Positions 47,950 through 60,489 of a stretch of DNA of 64,000 nucleotides are shown here, in pieces. The stretch covers positions 90,611-154,610 of the forward strand of contig JAUCBJ010003564.1 of assembly GCA_032718475.1 (NCBI GenBank), given 5' to 3'. The notes beneath the pieces were generated by a model that was given only the letters and a program-made list of their open reading frames with translations, was not told the DNA's origin and searched no databases. This DNA comes from Nemertoderma westbladi. Lineage: Eukaryota > Xenacoelomorpha > Nemertodermatida > Nemertodermatidae. A program made the position numbers and the translations under genes. Numbering within the stretch: the first letter of the stretch is position 1; the number at the start of each line of letters is the position of its first letter.

Positions 47950-49260
47950 TTAGGTCTCCGTAGTAACCGTATGAAAATCCCTGATGCGATTTAATAGAAT
48001 TCTATTGTATAGCTTTGCAGCAATCGAGATCAATGAGATTCCCCGAAAAGAACCATAGAGTGTTAGGTTGCCCTTCTTGGGAACTGGCACCAACTTATTT
48101 GTTTTCATTTCTTGTGGGACTCTTGTTGTTCGGTACATGTCTACTACTGTATGATGGGATAGATGAGCTTTAAACACTCAGGTATTTTAAAGACCTCAGG
48201 GGGAACACCATCTACTCCACTGGCACGATTGGTCTTAATGCTCTTTGCAGTAGCCTTCACTTCTGCAAAGGAGATATCACCAATGGGAATATCTGGGAGT
48301 ACAGACTCAGACACTTTTACTTCTATAAAGTTATCAGGCAATACCCTGTCATTATTGAGGAGCTTTTCAAAGTGGGCCTTCCAACCATTGAGGCGATCGG
48401 CTGGTGATTCAGCCTTAACCTTGGTGGTTGGTTGGCTTTTTCGACCAGCAAGCAAGTTGATCGATCTCCATGCCTGTGATGATTGCCTGCTGTCGTCAGC
48501 ATGATTGATGGCATCAACCTGTTGGTTTATTAGCTCCTGTAAATTAACAGAGTACTGCCTGCTTCAGGGACCTAGATGCAGCCTTAACTGCATTCTTGGC
48601 CACTGTAGTCTGTTTGAGTCGGGACTCTTTCTGCGCCTTGTAGAGGTCATTTCGGCACTTCTGAATTTTGTTGTCAGTCCAGGGGGCCCGTTTCCTGTTT
48701 CGAGGGTATACAGGAACTGTTTCTGCAGCTGCTAACTTAACTGCTTCTGTGAAGGCAGTATAGCCCTCACAGTGATCTGCCGCCTCAGAGGCAAGAACCT
48801 CATACCTGTTGCTCAGCTATAGTGTGAAGCTGGATCTCACACTTGGCTGTTGCAACAGAGAGGACCAGTCATGCCGCGGCAAGGCAGATTTCATTGTTCT
48901 GCTAGCACGCATACTAAGTCTTACCTTGGCCACAATAAGGCAGTGATCACTGGAGAAGGGTCGTAGTGTAAATGCATTACAGTCTTGTATAGAGCTCCTG
49001 TATTTCCTACGAAACAGGATATGGTCTATCTGGGACTTGTGACCACTGGGTCCACTATGAGTCCATAGCTTTCCAGTTCGCTTCTTGAACTGGGTTCCAG
49101 CCGAAAACAATAAAATTCCAGAGATAAAATCCTGAAGACTGATCTTGGCCGCTGTAGTGCGGTGTACACCTTGTAAATCTCCAACAGCTCTGGCATACCC
49201 CCCATCATCGTAGTACCTGGTAGTAGTAGTATAGCCAACTGTATTTCAGGAAACACCCTT
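47950..49260 (-). pseudogene. LINE endonuclease and N-terminal RT, frameshifted
   Basis: In minus-strand order: an endonuclease-phosphatase C-terminal part (RTGKLWTHSGPSGHKSQIDH, then ILFRRKYRSS and SSDHCLIVAKVRLSM, at 48817-49110); a linker with ADDSRQSSQAW; LNGWKAHFEKLLNND; TNRASGVDGVPPEVFK (RT start); and VPVPKKGNLTLYGSFRGISL (RT motif A neighbourhood) down to 47950. Several frames are used, so it is dead. It complements the C-terminal pieces at 28085 and 26186 and may be the same family. It lies within the large foldback at 46287. Confidence 0.8.
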
Positions 49261-49980
49261 CTTTGGATCTAACATGATGTCACCACGAATAACTGAAAGA
49301 ATATCTTCAAAATGAACAGGATAAAACCTGAACCTTTCAAAAAAAATCATATTGTCGTAATTGGGATAACGGGTTGTACTTCTTATTATATACTGGTTTA
49401 CGCCTGTTACCAATTTCTATGTCAAACTGAACACGCCACATGTTAATGTTAAATATTAAAGTTGGCAATATTACATGGTGTGTTAACACGTGCTTCTGCT
49501 AATAGCCTAAACAGAGGTTTTACCTCTGTTAAGGAAAATGTTCTCAGTTAGTTCACAGAGAACTAACAGTGAACGTAAAACTCACCCTTTAACAGTGACT
49601 TATCAGACAGAGAACTAACATTGCCAATAACTCACCGACTAAAATTATCAGCGAACAAATCTTCTCTGTTAGCTTAACAGAGGCTTAACAGAGGCAATTG
49701 CTCATCGCCCCTGTACTGTACTTTGCTTTTTACTCACAATTTTATATTTTAACCATTCTTTAAAAATTTAATTAAATAAAGTAACAAAAGTTTTCCAAAG
49801 TACCTGTAGGCCTGTTAATACGGTACCGGTATGCTATGCTTGTCACAGTCGATTTTACTCTAAGTTAAATTCCTGATTATTTCTTTTCTACAATTAATGA
49901 TGACTACTCAACTGTTCTATTTAATCGGATAGTAACAAAACAACTCTTAGGATAATAACTCCACTCTACCGGTTTCTAGA

Positions 49981-50257
49981 GCCCATGTAAAGAATACCAG
50001 GATTTCACTTTTCGGTGGATTTTCTATTGGAATTTTATATATGAAGATTTTTTATTTTTTTAAATTATCTTTATTAAGTGTTTTATAGCGCTTATTTCTG
50101 TCTTATAACCTGTACATAAAATAATTCGTTTATTGTTTTGGTTAGATTCAGCCCTTCTGTAACCTTGGTTTTTGGTGAAAACCTATGGTATTCTTCACAT
50201 GGGGGTAACTGCAAAGTGAAATATAACGGTAGAAAGTCTGGTATTCTTCACATGGGC
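49981..50257. mobile_element. Foldback element, CCCATGTGAAGAATACC arms, copy 2
   Basis: Nearly the same sequence as 24531-24808, including the core (TTCGTTTATTGTTTTGGTTA at about 50126) and two right-arm motif copies. The ends are GCCCATGTAAAGAATACC and GGTATTCTTCACATGGGC. No flanking duplication is evident here. Confidence 0.8.
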
Positions 50258-50259
50258 CC

Positions 50260-51280
50260 CCGGGTGCCCGGGTATTACTTTTGCATAATAAGATATATTT
50301 AAATAAATAAATACTAAATACCCCCTATAGCTAAGCCTCCTCAACGGCCTCAAAACGTCCAGTGGGATTATTTATATTTTTTTAAATCTCATGTAATTTT
50401 ATGATGATAATTTTATTAAATCCAAATTCAGATGTATAATGTAGGCCTAGGTAACAAGTGATTATTAGGCCTATTATGAAAATTCAATCACAGGTAATTT
50501 GTGAAAAGTAGAAAAAAAATATTTAAGAGTTTCACTAGAATCTGATAATTTTCCATGATGACGAGGATTTAGTTAGGAAGGCTGGACGTGGACAGCCGTA
50601 TTAAAGATAATTCCGTTCCAAATTGTAAAAATCCTGTGAAATGAGATTCTACCTATAGTATTAGGATGAAATAGATAACTAAAATAACAGTATATCAATT
50701 GGTAAATAATGATGTTACTAAGATACGAAAGGGAAAGAAACATTAAAAGAAAAAGTAGAAATAAGGCTAAAAATACCCCACTAACTAAGGCAGAAATACA
50801 AATGGACCAATGAGATGCCGGGATTTATTCCAAGTAGTATTTCCCTGGTGGAACTGTAGGCAACAACTGTAGGCTAGGCCTACAACTGTAGTTACACACT
50901 GCTGGCCACGAGTGGCATAACTTCATTCCCAAGAAAACACCAAACAAGTACCCTTCCCTAGGATATAAATAATAATTATAAGCATAACTCATTAATGACA
51001 GTGACAGGATAGACAGTAACGGCATAAAAAACAATAGCAAGTATACATACTGCAGGTAGAATAAATAATAAAACAAAATTAAAAGTAGTGGTTTGTAAAG
51101 TGTATCATCTTGGATCACTCATTCCATGCCATGATATAAGAATATTATAATCCGGTAGATATATGCCGTTTTTTTTTTCACTGAACCTTGCATGGCGGGA
51201 GTATATAAAGTAAATGTTTTGAGAGATTTTCTTAGGAAATTTTATTGTGGTAAGTATAACATGTTGCCATTACAATTAAA
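50260..51280. other. Intergenic, nothing recognised
   Basis: AT-rich, with no supported gene or array. Confidence 0.5.
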
Positions 51281-52780
51281 CTTACATCACCTGAATCCCC
51301 CCATCTTATGGTACACTATAACTTACATCACCTGAATCCCCATCTTAGGGCACACTTTAACTTACATCACCTGAATCCCCATCTTATGGTACACTTTAAC
51401 TTACATCACCTGAATCCCCATCTTATGGTACACTTTAACTTACATCACCTGAATCCCCATCTTATGGCGCACTTTAACTTACATCACCTGAATCCCCATC
51501 TTAGGGCACACTTTAACTTACATCACCTGAATCCCCATCTTATGGCGCACTTTAACTTACATCACCTGAATCCCCATCTTACGGTACACTTTAACTTACA
51601 TCACCTGAATCTCCCCATCTTATGGTACACTTTAACTTACATCACCTGAATCCCCATCTTATGGTACACTATAACTTACATCACATGAATCCCCATCTTA
51701 TGGTACACTATAACTTACATCACATGAATCCCCATCTTATGGCACACATTAACTTACATCACCTGAATCCCCATCTTATGGTACACTTTAACTTACATCA
51801 CCTGAATCCCCATCTTATGGTACACTATAACTTACATCACATGAATCCCCATCTTATGGCACACATTAACTTACATCACCTGAATCCCCATCTTATGGTA
51901 CACTTTAACTTACATCACCTGAATCTCCCCATCTTATGGTACACTTTAACTTACATCACCTGAATCCCCATCTTATGGTACACTATAACTTACATCACAT
52001 GAATCCCCATCTTATGGCACACATTAACTTACATCACCTGAATCCCCATCTTATGGTACACTTTAACTTACATCACCTGAATCCCCATCTTATGGCGCAC
52101 TTTAACTTACATCACCTGAATCCCCATCTTATGGCGCACTTTAACTTACCTGAATCCCCATCTTATGGCGCACCTTAACTTACTACCTGAATCCCCATCT
52201 TATGGCACACATTAACTTACATCACCCGAATCCCCATCTTATGGCACACTTTAACTTACATCACCTGAATCCCCATCTTATGGTGCACTTTAACTTACCT
52301 GAATCCCCATCTTATGGCACACATTAACTTACATCACCTGAATCCCCATCTTATAGCACACTTTAACTTACATCACCTGAATCCCCATCTTATGGCGCAC
52401 TTAAAACTTACCTGAATCCCCATCTTATGGCACACATTAATTTACATCACCTGAATCCCCATCTTATGGCACACTTTAACTTACATCACCTGAATCCCCA
52501 TCTTATGGCACACTTTAACTTACATCACCTGAATCCCCATCTTATGGCGCACTTTAACTTACATCACCTGAATGTGGCGCACTTTAACTTACATCACCTG
52601 AATCCCCATCTTATGGCGCACCTTACCTTACATCACCTGAATCTCCATCTTATGGCACACTTTAACTTACATCACCTGAATCCCCATCTTATGGCATACT
52701 TTAACTTACATCACCTGAATCCCCATCTTATGGTACACTTTAACTTACATCACCTGAATCCCCATCTTATGGCGCACTTT
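51280..52780. repeat. 39-bp minisatellite, about 38 units
   Basis: The unit contains CATCACCTGAATCCCCATCT and ATGG(C/T)(A/G)CACTTTAACTTA. Some units lack the CATCA block (shorter, for example 52146 and 52170), and block duplications recur (51622 and 51936). The array stops abruptly at the G run of the poly-G element at 52781. Plus-strand frames with repeated NLHHLNPHL are artefacts of a 13-codon unit. Confidence 0.96.
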
Positions 52781-53051
52781 GGGGGGGGGGGGGGGGGGGG
52801 GGGGGAACTGGACTCAAATCCCATCTTGGAGAATTAATATCCGGCCTCAATGTTAAATTCGCAATTTAGGGAAAGGAGCAGGTTACAGTGGCACGTTATT
52901 TTAACCAAAAAACAAACTAAACACAATAAAACAGGCTACGGTCTTCTTTTTGAGAGTAATCAGCTGTTATTTGCGTCGAATTTCCCCTGGAGAGGGATTA
53001 ATTTGTATTGCGTCCAGTCCAGTACACCACCCCCCCCCCCCCCCCCCCCCC
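52781..53051 (+). mobile_element. Poly-G/poly-C capped MITE-like element, copy 2
   Basis: A G run of 25, then AACTGGACTCAAATCCCATC; core AAAGGAGCAGGTTACAGTGG at about 52872-52891; ATCAGCTGTTATTTGCGTCG; then TTGCGTCCAGTCCAGT and a C run of about 20. Same organisation as 31396-31644. It is inserted at the end of the 39-bp array. Confidence 0.85.
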
Positions 53052-53169
53052 TCCTGCGTGGTATGTTATTGTTGGTATGTTATTGAATTAATTTGTAAAC
53101 TTAATTATTTAACTGTACAAAACTTCAATATCGTTACGATATAGCAAAATTTATAACTTGAAACCGGGA

Positions 53170-53410
53170 ATGTTCCCATTGAGATAAGGCAAAGTCTACT
53201 GACCGGACCCATTGCTCAATTTACCGGACCCGTGGACCGGACCCATTGACAGGAACCCATTGCCATTTAAAGGAGCAGGTTAGTAAAGGACCAGGTTACA
53301 GAGGCGTGTTGGGGGAACCAAAACAATAAACGAAAGTTAACACATGTTACAAGATTATGGGTTCGGTCTGCACAAAGTTGAGGTAATAATAAGGGTCCGG
53401 TCAATAATAC
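53170..53410. mobile_element. Foldback element with ACCGGACCCATTG arms and conserved core
   Basis: The left arm has at least four units of the type GACCGGACCCATTG. The right side has the inverse (AAGGGTCCGGTCAAT, and ATGGGTTCGGTC). The core lies between, in plus sense (AAAGGAGCAGGTTAGTAAAG, CAGGTTACAGAGGCG, AACCAAAACAATAAACG at about 53269-53333). The right arm is shorter than the left. No duplication assigned. Confidence 0.7.
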
Positions 53411-54750
53411 ACAAGTAAAATATAAATTATAATATAATGCTTCAATAATGCCGATCAGTAGCCACTTCTTTGGAATAATAGTGAGTAAAAATATCCTGTG
53501 GGATCGTAAATCGTATTGCTTTAATTTGGTCACTTTTACGAAAATCCTCAATGGTGCCAGTTCGGCATCAGACGGACTATTGATGCCAATAAATATGACC
53601 TGCCCAGTTAAAATATTTACTGTAAATTTTTTAAATAGTTGTTGTGTGAAATCGCTTCGATACAGTAATTTTACAAAAGCGCGCTTTTTTAAACGCTTAT
53701 AAAATGATGTAGAGGCGAATAAAAAATGTTGGCTCGGCGAGTTGAAGTTAGGTCTACTCGTATTGGCCGTAATCAACTATGAAAATAAAAATATTTATAA
53801 CGCGAGAAATAAAGTAGAACTTTTTTTCATTATTCTCGAGGCATTTAATTTACCGAGCGCCAACGAGGTTAATAAAGGGAATACACTATTAGTAGATTAG
53901 AAGAGAATGTTGAAAAAATGTTCTACGTTTTTTTCTCAGGTAATACATAATTTTATTCTTAAATTGGTACTTTTTTGTTGCTAAATTATAGATAGAGCGA
54001 TATATAGCTTTACACAAAATAAGTTGAACTGCAGTAAACATATTATTATTTCCATAATGTTAAAAATTAAATTATACGTTTCGGTTCCGGAAGTGGAAAA
54101 CATTTCATGAAGTTTAAGAAAAATGTATGGCATCAACTCTAGTGAGACGTGATAGTAAATAGTTAAACAGAAACAAAATAGTTACAAAAACTTTAAAGGT
54201 AAAAAATATATATACTAACTAGCGTGGTTTAGCGTGTAAACTATCTGATGAGTTCGTTAAAATAACCATTAATACGCAGGTATACTTATGTCAATGGAGA
54301 TGAATTAGAACAATATGAAAGTTTAATAAAATTACCGGCATGTGGTCTTTAGAAATTTAATAAACCGTAAAATTCAGATAAGAAACCAAAATATAAGACC
54401 AATTGCAAATGGAAGAGCAGGTTGATATACTAGTGTGATAGAAGCTGAAGCATTCCATATGAAATATCTCCAAAGATATAGGCAGAACACCGCTGGTAGT
54501 GCACCAGCAGTACCCCTGAGTAGCTAGAGTCCAATGGACTTCTAATACCAACTCCAGACAACCATTCCCTGGTTTAAATACTCAATCGACCGTGGTGCTA
54601 CAGACTGCCTTTATCAGTAACATTTGTGGTCAATTTACGACATATGTCATATTAAATATGCTGTAAATATAAGAAATCTGGCTATAACTGAAACCATTTG
54701 CCCACCAACCGGAAGTGGCTTACATAGAATACTGTAATATAATATTATTA
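53410..54750. other. Intergenic, nothing recognised
   Basis: AT-rich. A 169-codon minus frame (53267-53776) overlaps the foldback element and has no known domain. Confidence 0.5.
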
Positions 54751-57700
54751 ACAACATCTCGTCCGGACGTGTTGTTTACAGACAACATCTCGTCCGGACG
54801 TGTTGTTTACAGACAACATCTCGTCCGGACGAGTTGTTTACAGAAAAAATCTCGTCCGGACGTGTTGTTTACAGACAACATATCGTCCGGATGAGTTGTT
54901 TACAGACAACATCTAGTCCGGACGAATTGTTTACAGACAACATCTCGTCCGGACGAGTTGTTTACAGACAACATCTAGCCCGGACGAATTGTTTACAGAC
55001 AACATCTCGTCCGAACGTGCTGTTTACAGACAACATCTCGTCCGGACGAGTTGTTTACAGACAACATCTCGGTCGGGCGTGTTGTTTACAGACAACATCT
55101 CGTCCGAACGAGTTGTTTACAGACAACATCTCGTTCGGACGAGTTGTTTACAGACAACATCTCGCCCGGACGAGTTGTTTACAGACAACATCTCGGTCGG
55201 GCGTGTTGTTTACAGACAACATATCGTCCGAACGAGTTGTTTACAGACAACATCTCGTCCGTACGTGTTGTTTACAGACAACATCTCGTCCGGACGAGTT
55301 GTTTACAGACAACATCTCGGTCGAGCGTGTTGTTTACAGACAACATCTAGTCCGGACGAATCGTTTACAGACAACATCTCGTCTGGACGAGTTGTTTACA
55401 GACAACATCTCGCCCGGACGTGCTGTTTACAGACAACATCTCGTCCGGACGAGTTGTTTACAGACAACATCTCGACCGGGCGTGTTGTTAACAGACAACA
55501 TCTCTTCCGAACGAGTTGTTTACAGACAACATCGTCTGGACGTGTTGTTTACAGACAACATCTAGTCCGGACGAATTGTTTACAGACAACATCTCGTCTG
55601 GACGAGTTGTTTACAGACAACATCTCGTCCGGACGAGTTGTTCACAGACAACATCTCGTCCGGACGTGTTGTTTACAGACAACATCTCGTCCGGACGAGT
55701 TGTTTACAGAAAAAATCTCGTCCGGACGTGTTGTTTACAGACAACATATCGTCCGGATGAGTTGTTTACAGACAACATCTAGTCCGGACGAATTGTTTAC
55801 AGACAACATCTCGTCCGGACGAGTTGTTTACAGACAACATCTAGCCCGGACGAATTGTTTACAGACAACATCTCGTCCGAACGTGCTGTTTACAGACAAC
55901 ATCTCGTCCGGACGAGTTGTTTACAGACAACATCTCGGTCGGGCGTGTTGTTTACAGACAACATCTCGTCCGGACGTGTTGTTTACAGACAACATCTCGT
56001 CCGGACGAGTTGTTTACAGAAAAAATCTCGTCCGGACGTGTTGTTTACAGACAACATATCGTCCGGATGAGTTGTTTACAGACAACATCTAGTCCGGACG
56101 AATTGTTTACAGACAACATCTCGTCCGGACGAGTTGTTTACAGACAACATCTAGCCCGGACGAATTGTTTACAGACAACATCTCGTCCGAACGTGCTGTT
56201 TACAGACAACATCTCGTCCGGACGAGTTGTTTACAGACAACATCTCGGTCGGGCGTGTTGTTTACAGACAACATCTCGTCCGAACGAGTTGTTTACAGAC
56301 AACATCTCGTTCGGACGAGTTGTTTACAGACAACATCTCGCCCGGACGAGTTGTTTACAGACAACATCTCGGTCGGGCGTGTTGTTTACAGACAACATAT
56401 CGTCCGAACGAGTTGTTTACAGACAACATCTCGTCCGTACGTGTTGTTTACAGACAACATCTCGTCCGGACGAGTTGTTTACAGACAACATCTCGGTCGA
56501 GCGTGTTGTTTACAGACAACATCTAGTCCGGACGAATCGTTTACAGACAACATCTCGTCTGGACGAGTTGTTTACAGACAACATCTCGCCCGGACGTGCT
56601 GTTTACAGACAACATCTCGTCCGGACGAGTTGTTTACAGACAACATCTCGACCGGGCGTGTTGTTAACAGACAACATCTCTTCCGAACGAGTTGTTTACA
56701 GACAACATCGTCTGGACGTGTTGTTTACAGACAACATCTAGTCCGGACGAATTGTTTACAGACAACATCTCGTCTGGACGAGTTGTTTACAGACAACATC
56801 TCGTCCGGACGAGTTGTTCACAGACAACATCTCGCCCGGACGAGTTGTTCACAGACAACATCTCGCCCGGACGAGTTGTTTACAGACAACATCTCGGTCG
56901 GGCGTGTTGTTTACAGACAACATCTCGTCCGAACGAGTTGTTTACAGACAACATCTCGTCCGTACGTGTTGTTTACAGACAACATCTCGTCCGGACGAGT
57001 TGTTTACAGACAACATCTCGGCCGAGCGTGTTGTTTACAGACAACATCTCGTCCGGACGAATTGTTTACAGACAACATCTCGTCTGGACGAGTTGTTTAC
57101 AGACAACATCTCGTCTGGACGTGTTGTTTACAGAAAAAATCTCGTCCGGACGTGTTGTTTACAGACAACATCTAGTCCGGACGAATTGTTTACAGACAAC
57201 ATCTCGCCCGGACGTGTTGTTTACAGAAAAAATCTCGTCCGGACGTGTTGTTTACAGACAACATCTAGTCCGGACGAATTGTTTACAGACAACATCTCGT
57301 CCGGGCGAGTTGTTTACAGACAACATCTCGTCCGGGCGAGTTGTTTACAGACAACATATCGTCCGGACGTGTTGTTTACAGACAACATCTCGCACGGACG
57401 AGTTGTTTACAGAAAACATCTAGACCAGACGAGTTGTTTACAGACAACATCACGTCCGGACGAGTTGTTTACAGACAACATCTCGCCCGGACGAGTTGAT
57501 TACAGACAACATCTCGGTTGTTTACAGACAACATCTCGTCCGGACGTGTTGTTTACAGACAACATCTCGCCCGGACGAGTTGATTACAGACAACATCTCG
57601 GCCGGGCGTGTTGTTTACAGACAACATCTCGTCCGGACGAGTTGTTTACAGAAAAAATCTCGTCCGGACGTGTTGTTTACAGACAACATCTCGTCCGGAC

Positions 57701-60489
57701 GTGTTGTTTACAGACAACATCTCGTCCGGACGAGTTGCTTACAGACAACATCTCGTCCGGACGAGTTGTTTACAGAAAACATCTAGACCGGGCGAGTAGT
57801 TTACAGATAACATCACGTCCGGACGAGTTGTTTACAGACAACATCTCGCCCGGACGAGTTGATTACAGACAACATCTCGGCCGGGCGTGTTGTTTACAGA
57901 CAACATCTCGTCCGGACGAGTTGTTTAAAGAAAAAATCTCGTCCGGACGTGTTGTTTACAGACAACATCTCGTCCGGACGTGTTGTTTACAGACAACATC
58001 TCGTCCGGACGAGTTGCTTACAGACAACATCTAGTCCGGACGAGATGTTTACAGACAACATCTCACCCGGACGAGTTGTTTACAGAAAACATCTGGACCG
58101 GACAAGTTGTTTACAGACAACATCTCGTCCGGACGAGTTGCTTACAGACAACATCTGGACCGGACAAGTTGTTTACAGACAATATCTCGTCCGGACGAGT
58201 TGCTTACAGACAACATCTGGACCAGACAAGTGGTTTACAGACAACATCTCGTTCGGACGAGTTGTTTACAGACAACATCTCGCCCGGACGAGTTGTTTAC
58301 AGACAACATCTCGGTCGGGCGTGTTGTTTACAGACAACATATCGTCCGAACGAGTTGTTTACAGACAACATCTCGTCCGTACGTGTTGTTTACAGACAAC
58401 ATCTCGTCCGGACGAGTTGTTTACAGACAACATCTCGGCCGAGCGTGTTGTTTACAGACAACATCTAGTCCGGACGAATCGTTTACAGACAACATCTCGT
58501 CTGGACGAGTTGTTTACAGACAACATCTCGCCCGGACGTGCTGTTTACAGACAACATCTCGTCCGGACGAGTTGTTTACAGACAACATCTCGACCGGGCG
58601 TGTTGTTAACAGACAACATCTCTTCCGAACGAGTTGTTTACAGACAACATCGTCTGGACGTGTTGTTTACAGACAACATCTAGTCCGGACGAATTGTTTA
58701 CAGACAACATCTCGTCTGGACGAGTTGTTTACAGACAACATCTCGTCCGGACGAGTTGTTCACAGACAACATCTCGCCCGGACGAGTTGTTCACAGACAA
58801 CATCTCGCCCGGACGAGTTGTTTACAGACAACATCTCGGTCGGGCGTGTTGTTTACAGACAACATCTCGTCCGAACGAGTTGTTTACAGACAACATCTCG
58901 TCCGTACGTGTTGTTTACAGACAACATCTCGTCCGGACGAGTTGTTTACAGACAACATCTCGGCCGAGCGTGTTGTTTACAGACAACATCTCGTCCGGAC
59001 GAATTGTTTACAGACAACATCTCGTCTGGACGAGTTGTTTACAGACAACATCTCGTCTGGACGTGTTGTTTACAGAAAAAATCTCGTCCGGACGTGTTGT
59101 TTACAGACAACATCTAGTCCGGACGAATTGTTTACAGACAACATCTCGCCCGGACGTGTTGTTTACAGAAAAAATCTCGTCCGGACGTGTTGTTTACAGA
59201 CAACATCTAGTCCGGACGAATTGTTTACAGACAACATCTCGTCCGGGCGAGTTGTTTACAGACAACATCTCGTCCGGGCGAGTTGTTTACAGACAACATA
59301 TCGTCCGGACGTGTTGTTTACAGACAACATCTCGCACGGACGAGTTGTTTACAGAAAACATCTAGACCAGACGAGTTGTTTACAGACAACATCACGTCCG
59401 GACGAGTTGTTTACAGACAACATCTCGCCCGGACGAGTTGATTACAGACAACATCTCGGTTGTTTACAGACAACATCTCGTCCGGACGTGTTGTTTACAG
59501 ACAACATCTCGCCCGGACGAGTTGATTACAGACAACATCTCGGCCGGGCGTGTTGTTTACAGACAACATCTCGTCCGGACGAGTTGTTTACAGAAAAAAT
59601 CTCGTCCGGACGTGTTGTTTACAGACAACATCTCGTCCGGACGTGTTGTTTACAGACAACATCTCGTCCGGACGAGTTGCTTACAGACAACATCTCGTCC
59701 GGACGAGTTGTTTACAGAAAACATCTAGACCGGGCGAGTAGTTTACAGATAACATCACGTCCGGACGAGTTGTTTACAGACAACATCTCGCCCGGACGAG
59801 TTGATTACAGACAACATCTCGGCCGGGCGTGTTGTTTACAGACAACATCTCGTCCGGACGAGTTGTTTAAAGAAAAAATCTCGTCCGGACGTGTTGTTTA
59901 CAGACAACATCTCGTCCGGACGTGTTGTTTACAGACAACATCTCGTCCGGACGAGTTGCTTACAGACAACATCTAGTCCGGACGAGATGTTTACAGACAA
60001 CATCTCACCCGGACGAGTTGTTTACAGAAAACATCTGGACCGGACAAGTTGTTTACAGACAACATCTCGTCCGGACGAGTTGCTTACAGACAACATCTGG
60101 ACCGGACAAGTTGTTTACAGACAATATCTCGTCCGGACGAGTTGCTTACAGACAACATCTGGACCGGACAAGTGGTTTACAGACAACATCTCGTCCGGAC
60201 GAGTTGTTTACAGACAACATCTGGACCGGACAAGTTGTTTACAGACAACATCTCGTCCGGACGAGTTGTTTACAGAAAACATCTAGACCGGACGTGTTGT
60301 TTACAGACAACATCTCGTCCGGACGAGTTGCTTACAGACAACATCTGGACCGGACAAGTTGTTTACAGACAACATCTCGTCCGGACGAGTTGTTTACAGA
60401 AAACATCTAGACCGGACGTGTTGTTTACAGACAACATCTAGTCCGGACGAGATGTTTACAGACAACATCTCGTCCGGACGAGTTGCTTA
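54751..60489. repeat. 31-bp palindromic satellite, about 185 units
   Basis: Each unit centres on the palindrome CTCGTCCGGACGAG, flanked by AACA/TGTT, with TTTACAGAC between units. Variants affect mostly the palindrome arms (CTAGTCC, CTGGACC, GGACGAATT, TCGGTCGGGCG). Large recent tandem duplications are visible: 56692-58200 is repeated 1942 bases further on, and 54834-55660 is repeated 1176 bases further on. The open frames of up to 406 codons are artefacts (three units make 93 bases). Confidence 0.98.

Larger units (their letters stand above)
46287..49712. mobile_element. 3.4-kb foldback with TTAACAGAG arms carrying a LINE
   Basis: The outer ends are inverted copies: GGGGCGATGAGTAATTG at 46288 and CAATTGCTCATCGCCCC at 49695-49711. 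Both arms (46300-46470 and 49510-49690) consist of scattered TTAACAGAG/GAGAACTAAC motifs in opposite orientation. The cargo includes a SINE-like repeat, a G run (47370-47382) and a decayed LINE. No transposase was recognised and no target duplication is clear. Confidence 0.6.

Noticed and set aside
54834-60441. Long open frames of up to 406 codons with repeated FTDNIS/VYRQHL motifs
   Set aside because: They are translations of the 31-bp satellite, open in several frames at once, and change register with each indel.
54751-60489. CRISPR-like regular repeats
   Set aside because: There are no unique spacers, the repeats are contiguous and degenerate, and the genome is animal.
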